Source: Bacteroidales bacterium
GTDB taxonomy: Bacteria; Bacteroidota; Bacteroidia; Bacteroidales; UBA7960
Length of the DNA stretch: 6,350 bases
Assembly (NCBI GenBank): GCA_003555385.1
Contig: PWHO01000221.1
Coordinates: forward strand, 1-6,350
Direction: 5' to 3'
Shown here: positions 1 to 6,350 of the stretch, piece by piece
Numbering within the stretch: position 1 is the stretch's first letter
Layout: each line of letters opens with the position of its first letter
Notes under the pieces: generated by a model
Told to the model about the DNA's origin: nothing
Database searches by the model: none
Seen by the model: only the letters and a program-made list of their open reading frames with translations
Position numbers and translations under genes: made by a program

Positions 1-593
1 AGAATGAAAGCCACATCAAACAGGAGATCACGGTGGATCTGCCCACCCAATGGGGCAACTTCAAACTCACCGCCTACAAACAAACCACCAATGACAAGGT
101 TCACCTGGCCCTGACCAAGGGCAGCTGGGAACCGGGCGAAGAGGTTTTGGTGAGGGTTCATTCTTCCTGTGTCACAGGCGATATCTTCGGCTCATGCAAG
201 TGTGATTGCGGCGGACAGCTACACCAGGCCATGGATATGGTAGAAAAATCAGGCAAGGGGGTTGTACTCTACATGAACCAGGAGGGTCGCGGCATCGGCC
301 TGCTGAACAAGCTGCGGGCCTATCACCTGCAGGAGCAGGGAATGGATACCGTGGAAGCCAACATCGAACTGGGGTTCAAGGCGGACGAAAGAGATTACGG
401 CATCGGTGCACAAATACTCAGAGACTTGGGGGCAACCAAAATCAAACTCATCACCAATAACCCGCGGAAAAAAACAGGGCTTATCGGATACGGCATCGAA
501 ATCACCGAAAACGTGCCCATCATTGTAGCCACTACAGACCACTGCAAGGTGTACCTGGATACCAAGAGAAAAAAAATGGGGCACCTGTTTTAG
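1..593 (+). CDS. ribBA: RibBA, C-terminal GTP cyclohydrolase II part (5' end outside the window)
   Basis: GTP cyclohydrolase II opens the imidazole ring of GTP, giving 2,5-diamino-6-ribosylamino-pyrimidinone phosphate, formate and pyrophosphate, the first committed step of riboflavin synthesis in the cytoplasm. Numbering from the GTG at 33, the zinc ligands are C46, C57 and C59 in CVTGDIFGSCKCDCG (spacing as in E. coli RibA). QEGRGIGLLNK spans 83-93, Y97 matches the catalytic tyrosine, D118 and R120 lie in ADERD, TNNP is at 141-144, and the protein ends YLDTKRKKMGHLF. The frame is open to base 3 and reads NESHIKQEITVDLPTQWG. This resembles the linker after the RibB (DHBP synthase) domain of fused RibBA proteins, so the GTG is probably internal and about 200 residues are probably missing upstream. 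A stand-alone RibA starting nearby is possible, because the RibB half is not visible. The stop is TAG at 591-593. The gene converges on tamB. Confidence 0.93.
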   Translation, partial: NESHIKQEITVDLPTQWGNFKLTAYKQTTNDKVHLALTKGSWEPGEEVLVRVHSSCVTGDIFGSCKCDCGGQLHQAMDMVEKSGKGVVLYMNQEGRGIGLLNKLRAYHLQEQGMDTVEANIELGFKADERDYGIGAQILRDLGATKIKLITNNPRKKTGLIGYGIEITENVPIIVATTDHCKVYLDTKRKKMGHLF

Positions 594-594
594 G

Positions 595-695
595 ATTGCC
601 CCGCTAGTTGCGCGTGCTTTTGCCTTGTAGTTGCGCGGCTTTTGCCTTGTAGTTGCGCGGCTTTTACCCCGGTAGTTGCGCGTGCCTGTGCCGGG
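595..695. repeat. Imperfect tandem repeat, four copies of a 22-23 bp unit, between two converging genes
   Basis: The invariant core TAGTTGCGCG occurs at 605-614, 628-637, 650-659 and 673-682, giving periods of 23, 22 and 23 bp. After the core, the outer two copies have TGC and the inner two have GC. The linkers between cores are ttttgccttg (618-627 and 640-649, identical) and ttttaccccgg (662-672). The array is flanked by the related segments attgccccgc (595-604) and ctgtgccggg (686-695). The periods are not multiples of three, so this is not a peptide repeat. It fills nearly all of the 107-bp spacer between the ribBA stop (593) and the tamB stop (701-703). CCCGG at 668-672 can pair with CCGGG at 691-695, but no T-run follows on either strand, so a classical intrinsic terminator is not supported. 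Function is unknown. Confidence 0.85.
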
Positions 696-700
696 AAAGT

Positions 701-3700
701 TTAATTATTCTCACCGGATTCATTTGAACCACCGGAGGTCTCTGTATCCGAGCCGGATGTAACCGCAGGCAAAAACGGCAGCTCCGCGGGCTCTCTTTCT
801 CTATGGAATAAATCACCCAGGCCGTCAAATTCCCGGCGGTAAAAAAGCCCGACCCCTTGTGTATACGGAGCATTGGTATGGATAATATCGAAAGTATTGG
901 AGCGATTAAATGCCTTTACCCTGAATTTTCCCTCAGGGGTAATCTTCACCTCGACGTTCACATCACCGATGATCTGATTTGCTCCCTGAGCCGCATAGCC
1001 CGTGGCCGTCTGGTTTCCGGCCACACCAAAATTGCCGTCTACAATCACCCGGTCATCAAAAAACTGGGTAGAAAGTGCCAGCTCCACTTCCTGGCTGCTG
1101 ATCTCATCGCCCGGGCGGTAATTGACCCCAATATCGAAATCAGAACTGATCTGTGAAAGCCAGTTGCTCAGCTGATTCGACAAGAGTTCCGAGGAAGTAT
1201 TGCCCACTCCATAACCCAAAGCAGTGTTGTACTGGTCGGCAGTGGTAGGCAAAAAGCGATTCAGTACCAGCAAAGAAAACACCTGCCTGTTCATCTCCTG
1301 CTCCGTGGCGATCATCCTTTCGATCATCTCCCTGGTACCCTCATCACCTCCCGGTATTTCAATATCAAAGGAGATGGCCGGGTTGAATAATTTATCCTGC
1401 AGTATCAGAATGGTTTCAATCGGGATGCGTCGCCGGTAACGGTCGGCGACATCGGGGTCAACCCCTTCGCCTGCCACCAGGTCATAAAGCGGGGTACGAA
1501 GCCGGTAAGCCGCCCGAAGATCCATGTCGGCATCGTTCAGGTCGCCGGTCCAGCCAATGCTGCTACCCTGTTCGATCCGAAAACGTTTATTAATGATACT
1601 CTGAAGGTTGAACAGGTATTCTCCGTCTTCGATCACATAGTCGCCATAAATATTGAAGGTACCCTCGGGTGCCACTTCCAGCTTCAGGTCACCGGACCCC
1701 CTCCCCCGGATAATATCACCAAAGCGGGCATCGAACAACAGTTCCACCTCCGCCTCTGGCGTCACCTCCAGGTCAAAATTCAGGGCAACCGCCCCGGGGG
1801 GCGGGGAAAGCCTGAAAGATGGCCCCTCCGGGGTTTCTTCCTCTGAAACAAAGGAAATGAAATGACTTTCGCTTACCTCCCCGGTATAGTTAAGCGGCAG
1901 AAACACCCGGGTTCCCCGGTTGGTCCGCCCGGTAATGTCCATGGTAATTAAGTTAACCGGACCGTGCAGATGTGCGACCCCGGTCAAAAACCCGGTACCG
2001 TAATAAAATGCATTGTCACGGGGTCCGGTATTGAAAATAATCATCTGTTCGGGCTGCAGTCTCACATCCAGTGAAAAATCAGAAAAATTCTGATGCATAA
2101 ATGAACCGGTGGCCAGTCCGGTGTTGCCAAGGGTATCCTGCAGTACCAGGTTCTCAAAACGAAAAAAATCCTTCCCGAATTCAACCTCATGGCTGAAATG
2201 ATAACTCGTGTTCAGGTATGGGATATAAAGCCCGGTATTTTCCAGGTGGATATTCCCGGACAGTTCAGGTCCGGACAGCGGGCCATCCATTCGCAGCCTG
2301 CCGGTAGCCTCACCATCAAAATTTTCTGCAAAGTTTCCCAGGTAAGGACCCCAGATCGCCATGGTCATGTCGGTGAGGTCAATATTCAGATCGAAATTAT
2401 CCTCCCTGTCACCGGCATAAACCCTGCCGGTCACAACGAGGGGTTCGTGAATCACCCCGTTTTCACCGGCTACAATGGCCCCGTCTACCTCAAAAGCCTC
2501 CTCTTCGTTGTTCCATAAGCTATGAAGGTCCAGGTCTCCCAGCCATTCGCGGTTAAACGTAAAGTCCGCCACATGAAGCTCCGCACCGATACTGACCGGC
2601 TGATAAAAAGCCGTAACCGACACAAATCCGTCAACCGTCCCGTCAAACTCAAAGTTACTTTCTCCGAGCAGCAGGTCACTGTAAGAGAGGTCAAAACCGG
2701 CAAATGATAACACCAGCCGGTCATCAGGATCAGCACTGAGCGCCCCGCTGGCCTCAACATACTGATCTTCATGATAGAAACGCATCCTGCGGGCAGCAAT
2801 GCGGGCCGAATCAATAATCAGCTGGTTATCTGGTGCGATACGCCACAAGTCCCCGTCAATAAAAGCATGGGAATCATAAAAACTGAACTCCTTGTATTGG
2901 GGGCCATAAATCCAGGCTGCCCCCCTTAATTGCCCGTGGTTTTCCTCTCCGTTGTTATCTGACCGCCATGTGAGATCCAGCATAATGCTGTCACGGCAAA
3001 AAGCAGTATCAAAAGAGAAGTTATTCATATGGACGCTGTCAGACAACATCAGCTTCCGGCTGGTACTTTGCAACAGAAAAGATTCATCCACACGTTCCCC
3101 TTCAAGCTCCCAGTCAGCAAAACGCCGTCCGCCCAGGGTAAGCATATCGGCCTGGGCATCCAGTTTCAGTGACTGGGCGGAAACATCATATCTCCCGTTA
3201 ATCCAAGCCTCCGGAGAGATCTCAATCCACGGAAAGAACAATTCAGAGAGTAATTCGGTATGGTTGAAACGGACAGAAAAATTCAGGTCACTGGACAGGC
3301 TGTCGGGCAGTGAAGCAAAACCACGGCCGGTTTCAAGGGAAGGGAGAAATTCGTCGGCCAGATGTCGAAGAGAACGCCCCAGGTGCTCAAAATGGATCTT
3401 TCCATGCATATCGGCATCCAGAAAGTCAGACCTGACCCTCAGGTGGCTGTTGTCTGAAGCCCACACGGCACTGCTGAGGTAAATATCACCGGTCCGGTAG
3501 CCCCTGGAATCACCCCTTTCCGGAAAATGTTCCGAAAAAACAGGATCCTCCGTGTAGCGGATATTGTTGATCAGCACCTCCCCCTCCATGTGGTTAACCG
3601 ACCCGAAACGGGCATCCACTTCCAACCCGGCCGTAAGCACCGACTCATAAAGGCTATCGCGCTGGTAAATATTCAGACGGGTCAGGTTGGCGCGGTCAAA

Positions 3701-5290
3701 AACCGCCTGAAAATCTATCTCGGGGACTGCGGGTCCAAGGTCAACCATCCCTGAAAAATCGAACTCCAGGTAAGGATCAGTAACCGAAACAGCTGTGTTT
3801 AACTTTTCCTCGATCATATCACCCGAAAACATGATGTTGCGGTAGGTATAACCCCGAAAATCCATAGCGGTCACCCCTCCGTCAAAGACCAGATCGGCCG
3901 TTTCCAGCGAAAGCCCAGACCCGCTGAAACGGGTATACATGTCAATGGGCCCGGGCAGTTGAGAGTTACCAAGCAACAAACCGGCACGTATCCGCTCTCC
4001 TTCTGCAGTCCCTTCATAACGGTAAGGCCGTTCCGGATTATCCCGGTGGAAAAGCACATCTGCATAAAGCAACCCGGCATCGGTACGCAGGCGGCCGTCC
4101 GCTTCAAAACCGGCGAGATCTCCCATCACCGATCCGGAAAATGCAAATTGGCCTGCACCCACCAAAAAGTCGGGCAGTTGCGGCATATTGAATTCCATCT
4201 CTTCGGGGATGCGTACGTCGTTGATGGCAGCGGCTTTGCCGCTAAGCTCATCCACCCTTACATCCATCCGCAGATGCGGCCATTCCGTGAGAAGATTCAG
4301 ATTAAAATCGCCACGGAATAAGGCAGCCTCTCCGTAGGCTACTGACAACCCACGGCCCATAAGCGAATCAGCCTGCCCGGTGATCTCCCCGCTGAACGAC
4401 ACCAGCTGATCTGCCCCGTAAAAGGCGGGAAAATGGTGGGCAACGTCACGCATATCCAGCCTGGAGGGCTGCATCGTCAAATTAAACCCCTTTCCAGCCA
4501 ACACATCCCGAAAACTATCAAAACCGTTATGCTCCAGCATCATGTCAAAGGCCATTTCGCTGCCGGGGGTGCGAAAAGCAAAATGCTCAACTGCCAGCCT
4601 GCCTGACCCGATGGCAAAATTCCCGGACATGTAATTCAATTGAAACCCCCTGGATTCTTGATAACGCAAATAGTCCAGCTCAAACTCCACCATTTCACCG
4701 GAGGAGCGTATATTTTCAATGGCCAGGTGAAGGTCTCCAATGTAGAAATCGGCCGGATCGAAGGTATTATTGGGGACGGGACTTGCATTGGGATCCTGGT
4801 GCCGGAAAGAAATATCGTGCAACGTCAGCGCCGCCAGGCTGACATCCCAGCCGGGACCGGGTCCGTTGCCGAGTTCGTCAGAAAAATAATCCACCAGAAA
4901 GCGGAAGTTATAATCTTCTTCCCCTTCCTTTTTATAAACACCGCCGAATGCACCATCTATTTCGAGCCGGCTCAGGCTAAGCTGCCGTCGGCGGAAAGAT
5001 ACTTTATCCACATCGCCCTTCAGGTACTCCATAACAAACAGGGGCTCCCCGTCTCTGTCCATTACTGAGACATCTTCCAGAATCACGGACCGAAACAGTG
5101 AAATATCCACAGCACCCACGCGAACTTCGGTTTCAAGCTCCCTGGAAAGATAATTGGTAAGATGGCTTACAAGGTAGGTTTGGACGGAGGGGCTCTGAAG
5201 CAGCCCATAAAAAAGAGCAGGCAGCAGCACCAATACGGCGAGCACCCACAGAACTATTTTACGCGTTTTTTTGATACCTTTGCCCTCCAA
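701..5290 (-). CDS. tamB: TamB family translocation/assembly module protein (DUF490), inner-membrane anchored
   Basis: This is a 1,529-residue AsmA/TamB-type protein. Family members are anchored in the inner membrane and span the periplasm as a long beta-rich groove, acting in outer-membrane protein assembly and phospholipid transport. In Bacteroidota the outer-membrane partner is usually the lipoprotein TamL, which is not in this window. A basic N-terminus (KGIKKTRK) precedes one hydrophobic segment at about 12-31 and an AsmA-like stretch at about 45-95. The long middle region has alternating hydrophobic and polar residues. A motif of the form G-x-a-x-G-x-l-x-l-x-GP begins near 993 and 1108, with a looser version at 1195. 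The C-terminal DUF490 domain contains RRRIPIETILILQDKLFNP (about 1286-1304), RQVFSLLVLNRFLP (1335-1348) and NQLSNWLSQISSDFDIGVNY (1372-1391). A polar tail, roughly 1511-1529, ends the protein. The reading frame is intact and the length is normal for the phylum. The start is uncertain: TTG at 5290 follows an in-frame TAA directly, and no ATG or GTG lies between it and the membrane segment. Confidence 0.92.
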   Translation of the reverse strand: MEGKGIKKTRKIVLWVLAVLVLLPALFYGLLQSPSVQTYLVSHLTNYLSRELETEVRVGAVDISLFRSVILEDVSVMDRDGEPLFVMEYLKGDVDKVSFRRRQLSLSRLEIDGAFGGVYKKEGEEDYNFRFLVDYFSDELGNGPGPGWDVSLAALTLHDISFRHQDPNASPVPNNTFDPADFYIGDLHLAIENIRSSGEMVEFELDYLRYQESRGFQLNYMSGNFAIGSGRLAVEHFAFRTPGSEMAFDMMLEHNGFDSFRDVLAGKGFNLTMQPSRLDMRDVAHHFPAFYGADQLVSFSGEITGQADSLMGRGLSVAYGEAALFRGDFNLNLLTEWPHLRMDVRVDELSGKAAAINDVRIPEEMEFNMPQLPDFLVGAGQFAFSGSVMGDLAGFEADGRLRTDAGLLYADVLFHRDNPERPYRYEGTAEGERIRAGLLLGNSQLPGPIDMYTRFSGSGLSLETADLVFDGGVTAMDFRGYTYRNIMFSGDMIEEKLNTAVSVTDPYLEFDFSGMVDLGPAVPEIDFQAVFDRANLTRLNIYQRDSLYESVLTAGLEVDARFGSVNHMEGEVLINNIRYTEDPVFSEHFPERGDSRGYRTGDIYLSSAVWASDNSHLRVRSDFLDADMHGKIHFEHLGRSLRHLADEFLPSLETGRGFASLPDSLSSDLNFSVRFNHTELLSELFFPWIEISPEAWINGRYDVSAQSLKLDAQADMLTLGGRRFADWELEGERVDESFLLQSTSRKLMLSDSVHMNNFSFDTAFCRDSIMLDLTWRSDNNGEENHGQLRGAAWIYGPQYKEFSFYDSHAFIDGDLWRIAPDNQLIIDSARIAARRMRFYHEDQYVEASGALSADPDDRLVLSFAGFDLSYSDLLLGESNFEFDGTVDGFVSVTAFYQPVSIGAELHVADFTFNREWLGDLDLHSLWNNEEEAFEVDGAIVAGENGVIHEPLVVTGRVYAGDREDNFDLNIDLTDMTMAIWGPYLGNFAENFDGEATGRLRMDGPLSGPELSGNIHLENTGLYIPYLNTSYHFSHEVEFGKDFFRFENLVLQDTLGNTGLATGSFMHQNFSDFSLDVRLQPEQMIIFNTGPRDNAFYYGTGFLTGVAHLHGPVNLITMDITGRTNRGTRVFLPLNYTGEVSESHFISFVSEEETPEGPSFRLSPPPGAVALNFDLEVTPEAEVELLFDARFGDIIRGRGSGDLKLEVAPEGTFNIYGDYVIEDGEYLFNLQSIINKRFRIEQGSSIGWTGDLNDADMDLRAAYRLRTPLYDLVAGEGVDPDVADRYRRRIPIETILILQDKLFNPAISFDIEIPGGDEGTREMIERMIATEQEMNRQVFSLLVLNRFLPTTADQYNTALGYGVGNTSSELLSNQLSNWLSQISSDFDIGVNYRPGDEISSQEVELALSTQFFDDRVIVDGNFGVAGNQTATGYAAQGANQIIGDVNVEVKITPEGKFRVKAFNRSNTFDIIHTNAPYTQGVGLFYRREFDGLGDLFHREREPAELPFLPAVTSGSDTETSGGSNESGENN
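5275..5282 (+). promoter_or_regulatory. Candidate Bacteroidota -7 promoter element (TAnnTTTG) for tsaD
   Basis: TACCTTTG at 5275-5282 matches the Bacteroidota housekeeping -7 consensus TAnnTTTG exactly and ends 44 bp before the tsaD ATG. A start of transcription a few bases downstream would give a leader of about 40 nt with no Shine-Dalgarno sequence. The element lies inside tamB codons 3-6 on the opposite strand. No TTTG or TTG is found at the usual distance upstream (about 5250-5257), so the -33 half is missing or degenerate. One six-base match near a start can also occur by chance. Confidence 0.4.
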
Positions 5291-5326
5291 TTATTTGACA
5301 GCTACTTCCTTGTTGTGACAGTGAAT

Positions 5327-6343
5327 ATGGATACATACATTCTGGGGATCGAATCATCCTGCGACGATACATCAGCAGCCGTAATAAGAGAACGCAAAAT
5401 TCTTGCCAATCTTATTGCCAACCAGCAAGTTCATACAGATTTTGGCGGAGTTGTTCCTGAACTGGCATCACGGGCACATCAGCAAAACATTATACCGGTT
5501 ATCCAAAAAGCCATCCGTACGGCAAATATACAAAAAAGCCAGATCAGCGCCATAGCCTATACCAATGGTCCGGGATTGCTGGGTTCGCTACTTGTGGGCA
5601 CCTCGTTTTCCAAGTCTTTTGCCCTGGCCACGGGCATTCCGCTGATTACGGTCAACCATATGCATGCCCACATACTGGCCCACTTCATTGAGGATGACCG
5701 TCAGAAAACACCTCCCTTCCCCTTTCTTTGCCTGACCGTTTCGGGCGGACATACGCAAATCGTTAAGGTTCACAGTCCTTACCAGATGGAGGTGATCGGC
5801 AACACCATCGACGATGCGGCCGGAGAAGCCTTTGACAAGGCGGCCAAGATCATGGGGCTGCCCTACCCCGGCGGGCCGCTGATCGACAAGAACGCAAGAG
5901 AAGGGAATCCGGATAAATTCCGTTTCCCTCATCCGAAAGTGCCGGGGCTGGATTTCAGTTTCAGCGGATTGAAAACCTCTATTTTGTACTTCCTGCGGGA
6001 TGCGTTGAAAAAAGACCCGGATTTCATCCAAAAGAACACCCTTGACCTGTCGGCCTCCATTCAGCACACCATCGTGGAGATCCTCATGAAACAACTGAGA
6101 AAAGCGGTGAAGGAAACCGGCATTAGCCATGTGGCCATGGCCGGCGGGGTATCGGCCAACTCAGGGCTGCGGGCTGCCTTTACCAGCGAAGCAGAACAAG
6201 GGAACTGGGAGGTATACATCCCTCCTTTTGAATACACTACCGACAATGCTGCCATGATTGCCATTGCCGGCTATTTCAAATACATCAAAGGTGATTTTGC
6301 CGCACAGGATACCGTGCCCTTTACACGGTATGGCGGGGGTTGA
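5327..6343 (+). CDS. tsaD: tRNA N6-adenosine threonylcarbamoyltransferase TsaD
   Basis: TsaD is the catalytic subunit that moves the threonylcarbamoyl group from TC-AMP (made by TsaC/Sua5) to A37 of tRNAs reading ANN codons. It acts in the cytoplasm with TsaB and TsaE. The 338-residue length is typical. Visible motifs are GIESSCDDT (7-15), VNHMHAHILAHF (109-120) with metal ligands H111 and H115, SGGHTQ (139-144), GEAFDKAAK (166-174), GGPLIDK (182-188), SFSGLKT (211-217), GGVSANSGLR (273-282) and YTTDNAAM (303-310) with D306 as the third metal ligand. The start is ATG at 5327. The frame stays open upstream to an ATG at 5162, but that extension is antisense to the tamB anchor region and would add 55 residues ahead of the conserved N-terminus. 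GTG at 5321, two codons earlier, is a minor alternative. No Shine-Dalgarno sequence precedes it. The stop is TGA at 6341-6343. The gene is divergent from tamB, 36 bp away. Confidence 0.97.
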   Translation: MDTYILGIESSCDDTSAAVIRERKILANLIANQQVHTDFGGVVPELASRAHQQNIIPVIQKAIRTANIQKSQISAIAYTNGPGLLGSLLVGTSFSKSFALATGIPLITVNHMHAHILAHFIEDDRQKTPPFPFLCLTVSGGHTQIVKVHSPYQMEVIGNTIDDAAGEAFDKAAKIMGLPYPGGPLIDKNAREGNPDKFRFPHPKVPGLDFSFSGLKTSILYFLRDALKKDPDFIQKNTLDLSASIQHTIVEILMKQLRKAVKETGISHVAMAGGVSANSGLRAAFTSEAEQGNWEVYIPPFEYTTDNAAMIAIAGYFKYIKGDFAAQDTVPFTRYGGG

Positions 6344-6350
6344 TCGGCCG

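Noticed and set aside
33..35. GTG at 33 as the true start of a stand-alone RibA
   Set aside because: The frame is open upstream to the window edge with linker-like residues typical of RibBA fusions. A separate RibA cannot be fully excluded, but the GTG is more likely an internal valine.
668..695. Possible terminator hairpin, CCCGG(668-672)/CCGGG(691-695)
   Set aside because: The stem is only 5 bp, extendable by a G-U and an A-T pair, the loop is long, and neither strand has a T-run after it. The pairing is also partly explained by the repeat structure.
2952..3482. Plus-strand 176-codon ORF within the tamB locus, and other long antisense ORFs (such as 2189-2518, 3959-4321 and 4640-5068)
   Set aside because: All lie antisense to the intact tamB frame, show no recognisable domain and have shadow-like composition. 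None has a convincing start context.
5295..5300. TTGACA hexamer resembling an E. coli -35 box ahead of tsaD
   Set aside because: A -10 box at 17 bp spacing would fall at about 5318-5323, where no TATAAT-like sequence exists and which nearly touches the start codon. The primary sigma factor of Bacteroidota also uses a different consensus.
5162..5326. A 55-residue N-terminal extension of TsaD beginning at ATG 5162
   Set aside because: It runs antisense through the tamB anchor-coding region, has no TsaD homology by eye, and the family N-terminus (GIESSCDDT near residue 7) fits the ATG at 5327.
5259..5336. Minus-strand 25-codon ORF (ATG at 5336, stop at 5259) overlapping the tamB start in another frame
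   Set aside because: It overlaps the tsaD start on the opposite strand, has no ribosome binding site and no recognisable product. A leader-peptide role cannot be supported from sequence alone.
5588..6130. Minus-strand 180-codon ORF opposite tsaD
   Set aside because: It is fully antisense to conserved TsaD motifs and has no recognisable product, so it is a shadow of tsaD codon bias.

Overview
The window carries three conserved housekeeping or envelope genes: the 3' end of ribBA (or ribA) on the plus strand, a very large tamB-family gene on the minus strand, and a complete tsaD on the plus strand. The protein sequences look like a member of the Bacteroidota. The GTP cyclohydrolase II domain appears to be the tail of a RibBA fusion, the TamB is of the long (~1,500 aa) type, the plus-strand genes have no recognisable Shine-Dalgarno sequence, and a TAnnTTTG box like the Bacteroidota -7 element lies just upstream of tsaD. 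The phylum call is an inference from protein character. No rRNA or other phylogenetic marker is present, and I would not name a genus.

Layout. Positions 1-593 hold the C-terminal part of RibBA, cut by the window edge. Positions 594-700 are a short spacer between two converging genes, and most of it is a four-copy imperfect tandem repeat (period 22-23 bp). Positions 701-5290 (minus) encode a 1,529-residue TamB protein with an N-terminal membrane anchor and a C-terminal TamB (DUF490) domain. Positions 5291-5326 are a 36-bp divergent spacer. Positions 5327-6343 encode TsaD (338 aa), and only 7 bases follow it. No stretch over 300 bases lacks a gene.

The three genes do not form one pathway. RibBA makes riboflavin precursors in the cytoplasm, TamB is an inner-membrane-anchored periplasmic protein of outer-membrane biogenesis and lipid transport, and TsaD installs t6A37 on tRNA. 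tamB and tsaD are divergent with so little space between them that promoter elements for each must lie largely inside the other's coding sequence. I found no tRNA or rRNA gene, CRISPR array, insertion sequence, phage or toxin-antitoxin gene, and nothing that amounts to an undescribed system. The points most worth a second look are the intergenic repeat array and the start region shared by tamB and tsaD.
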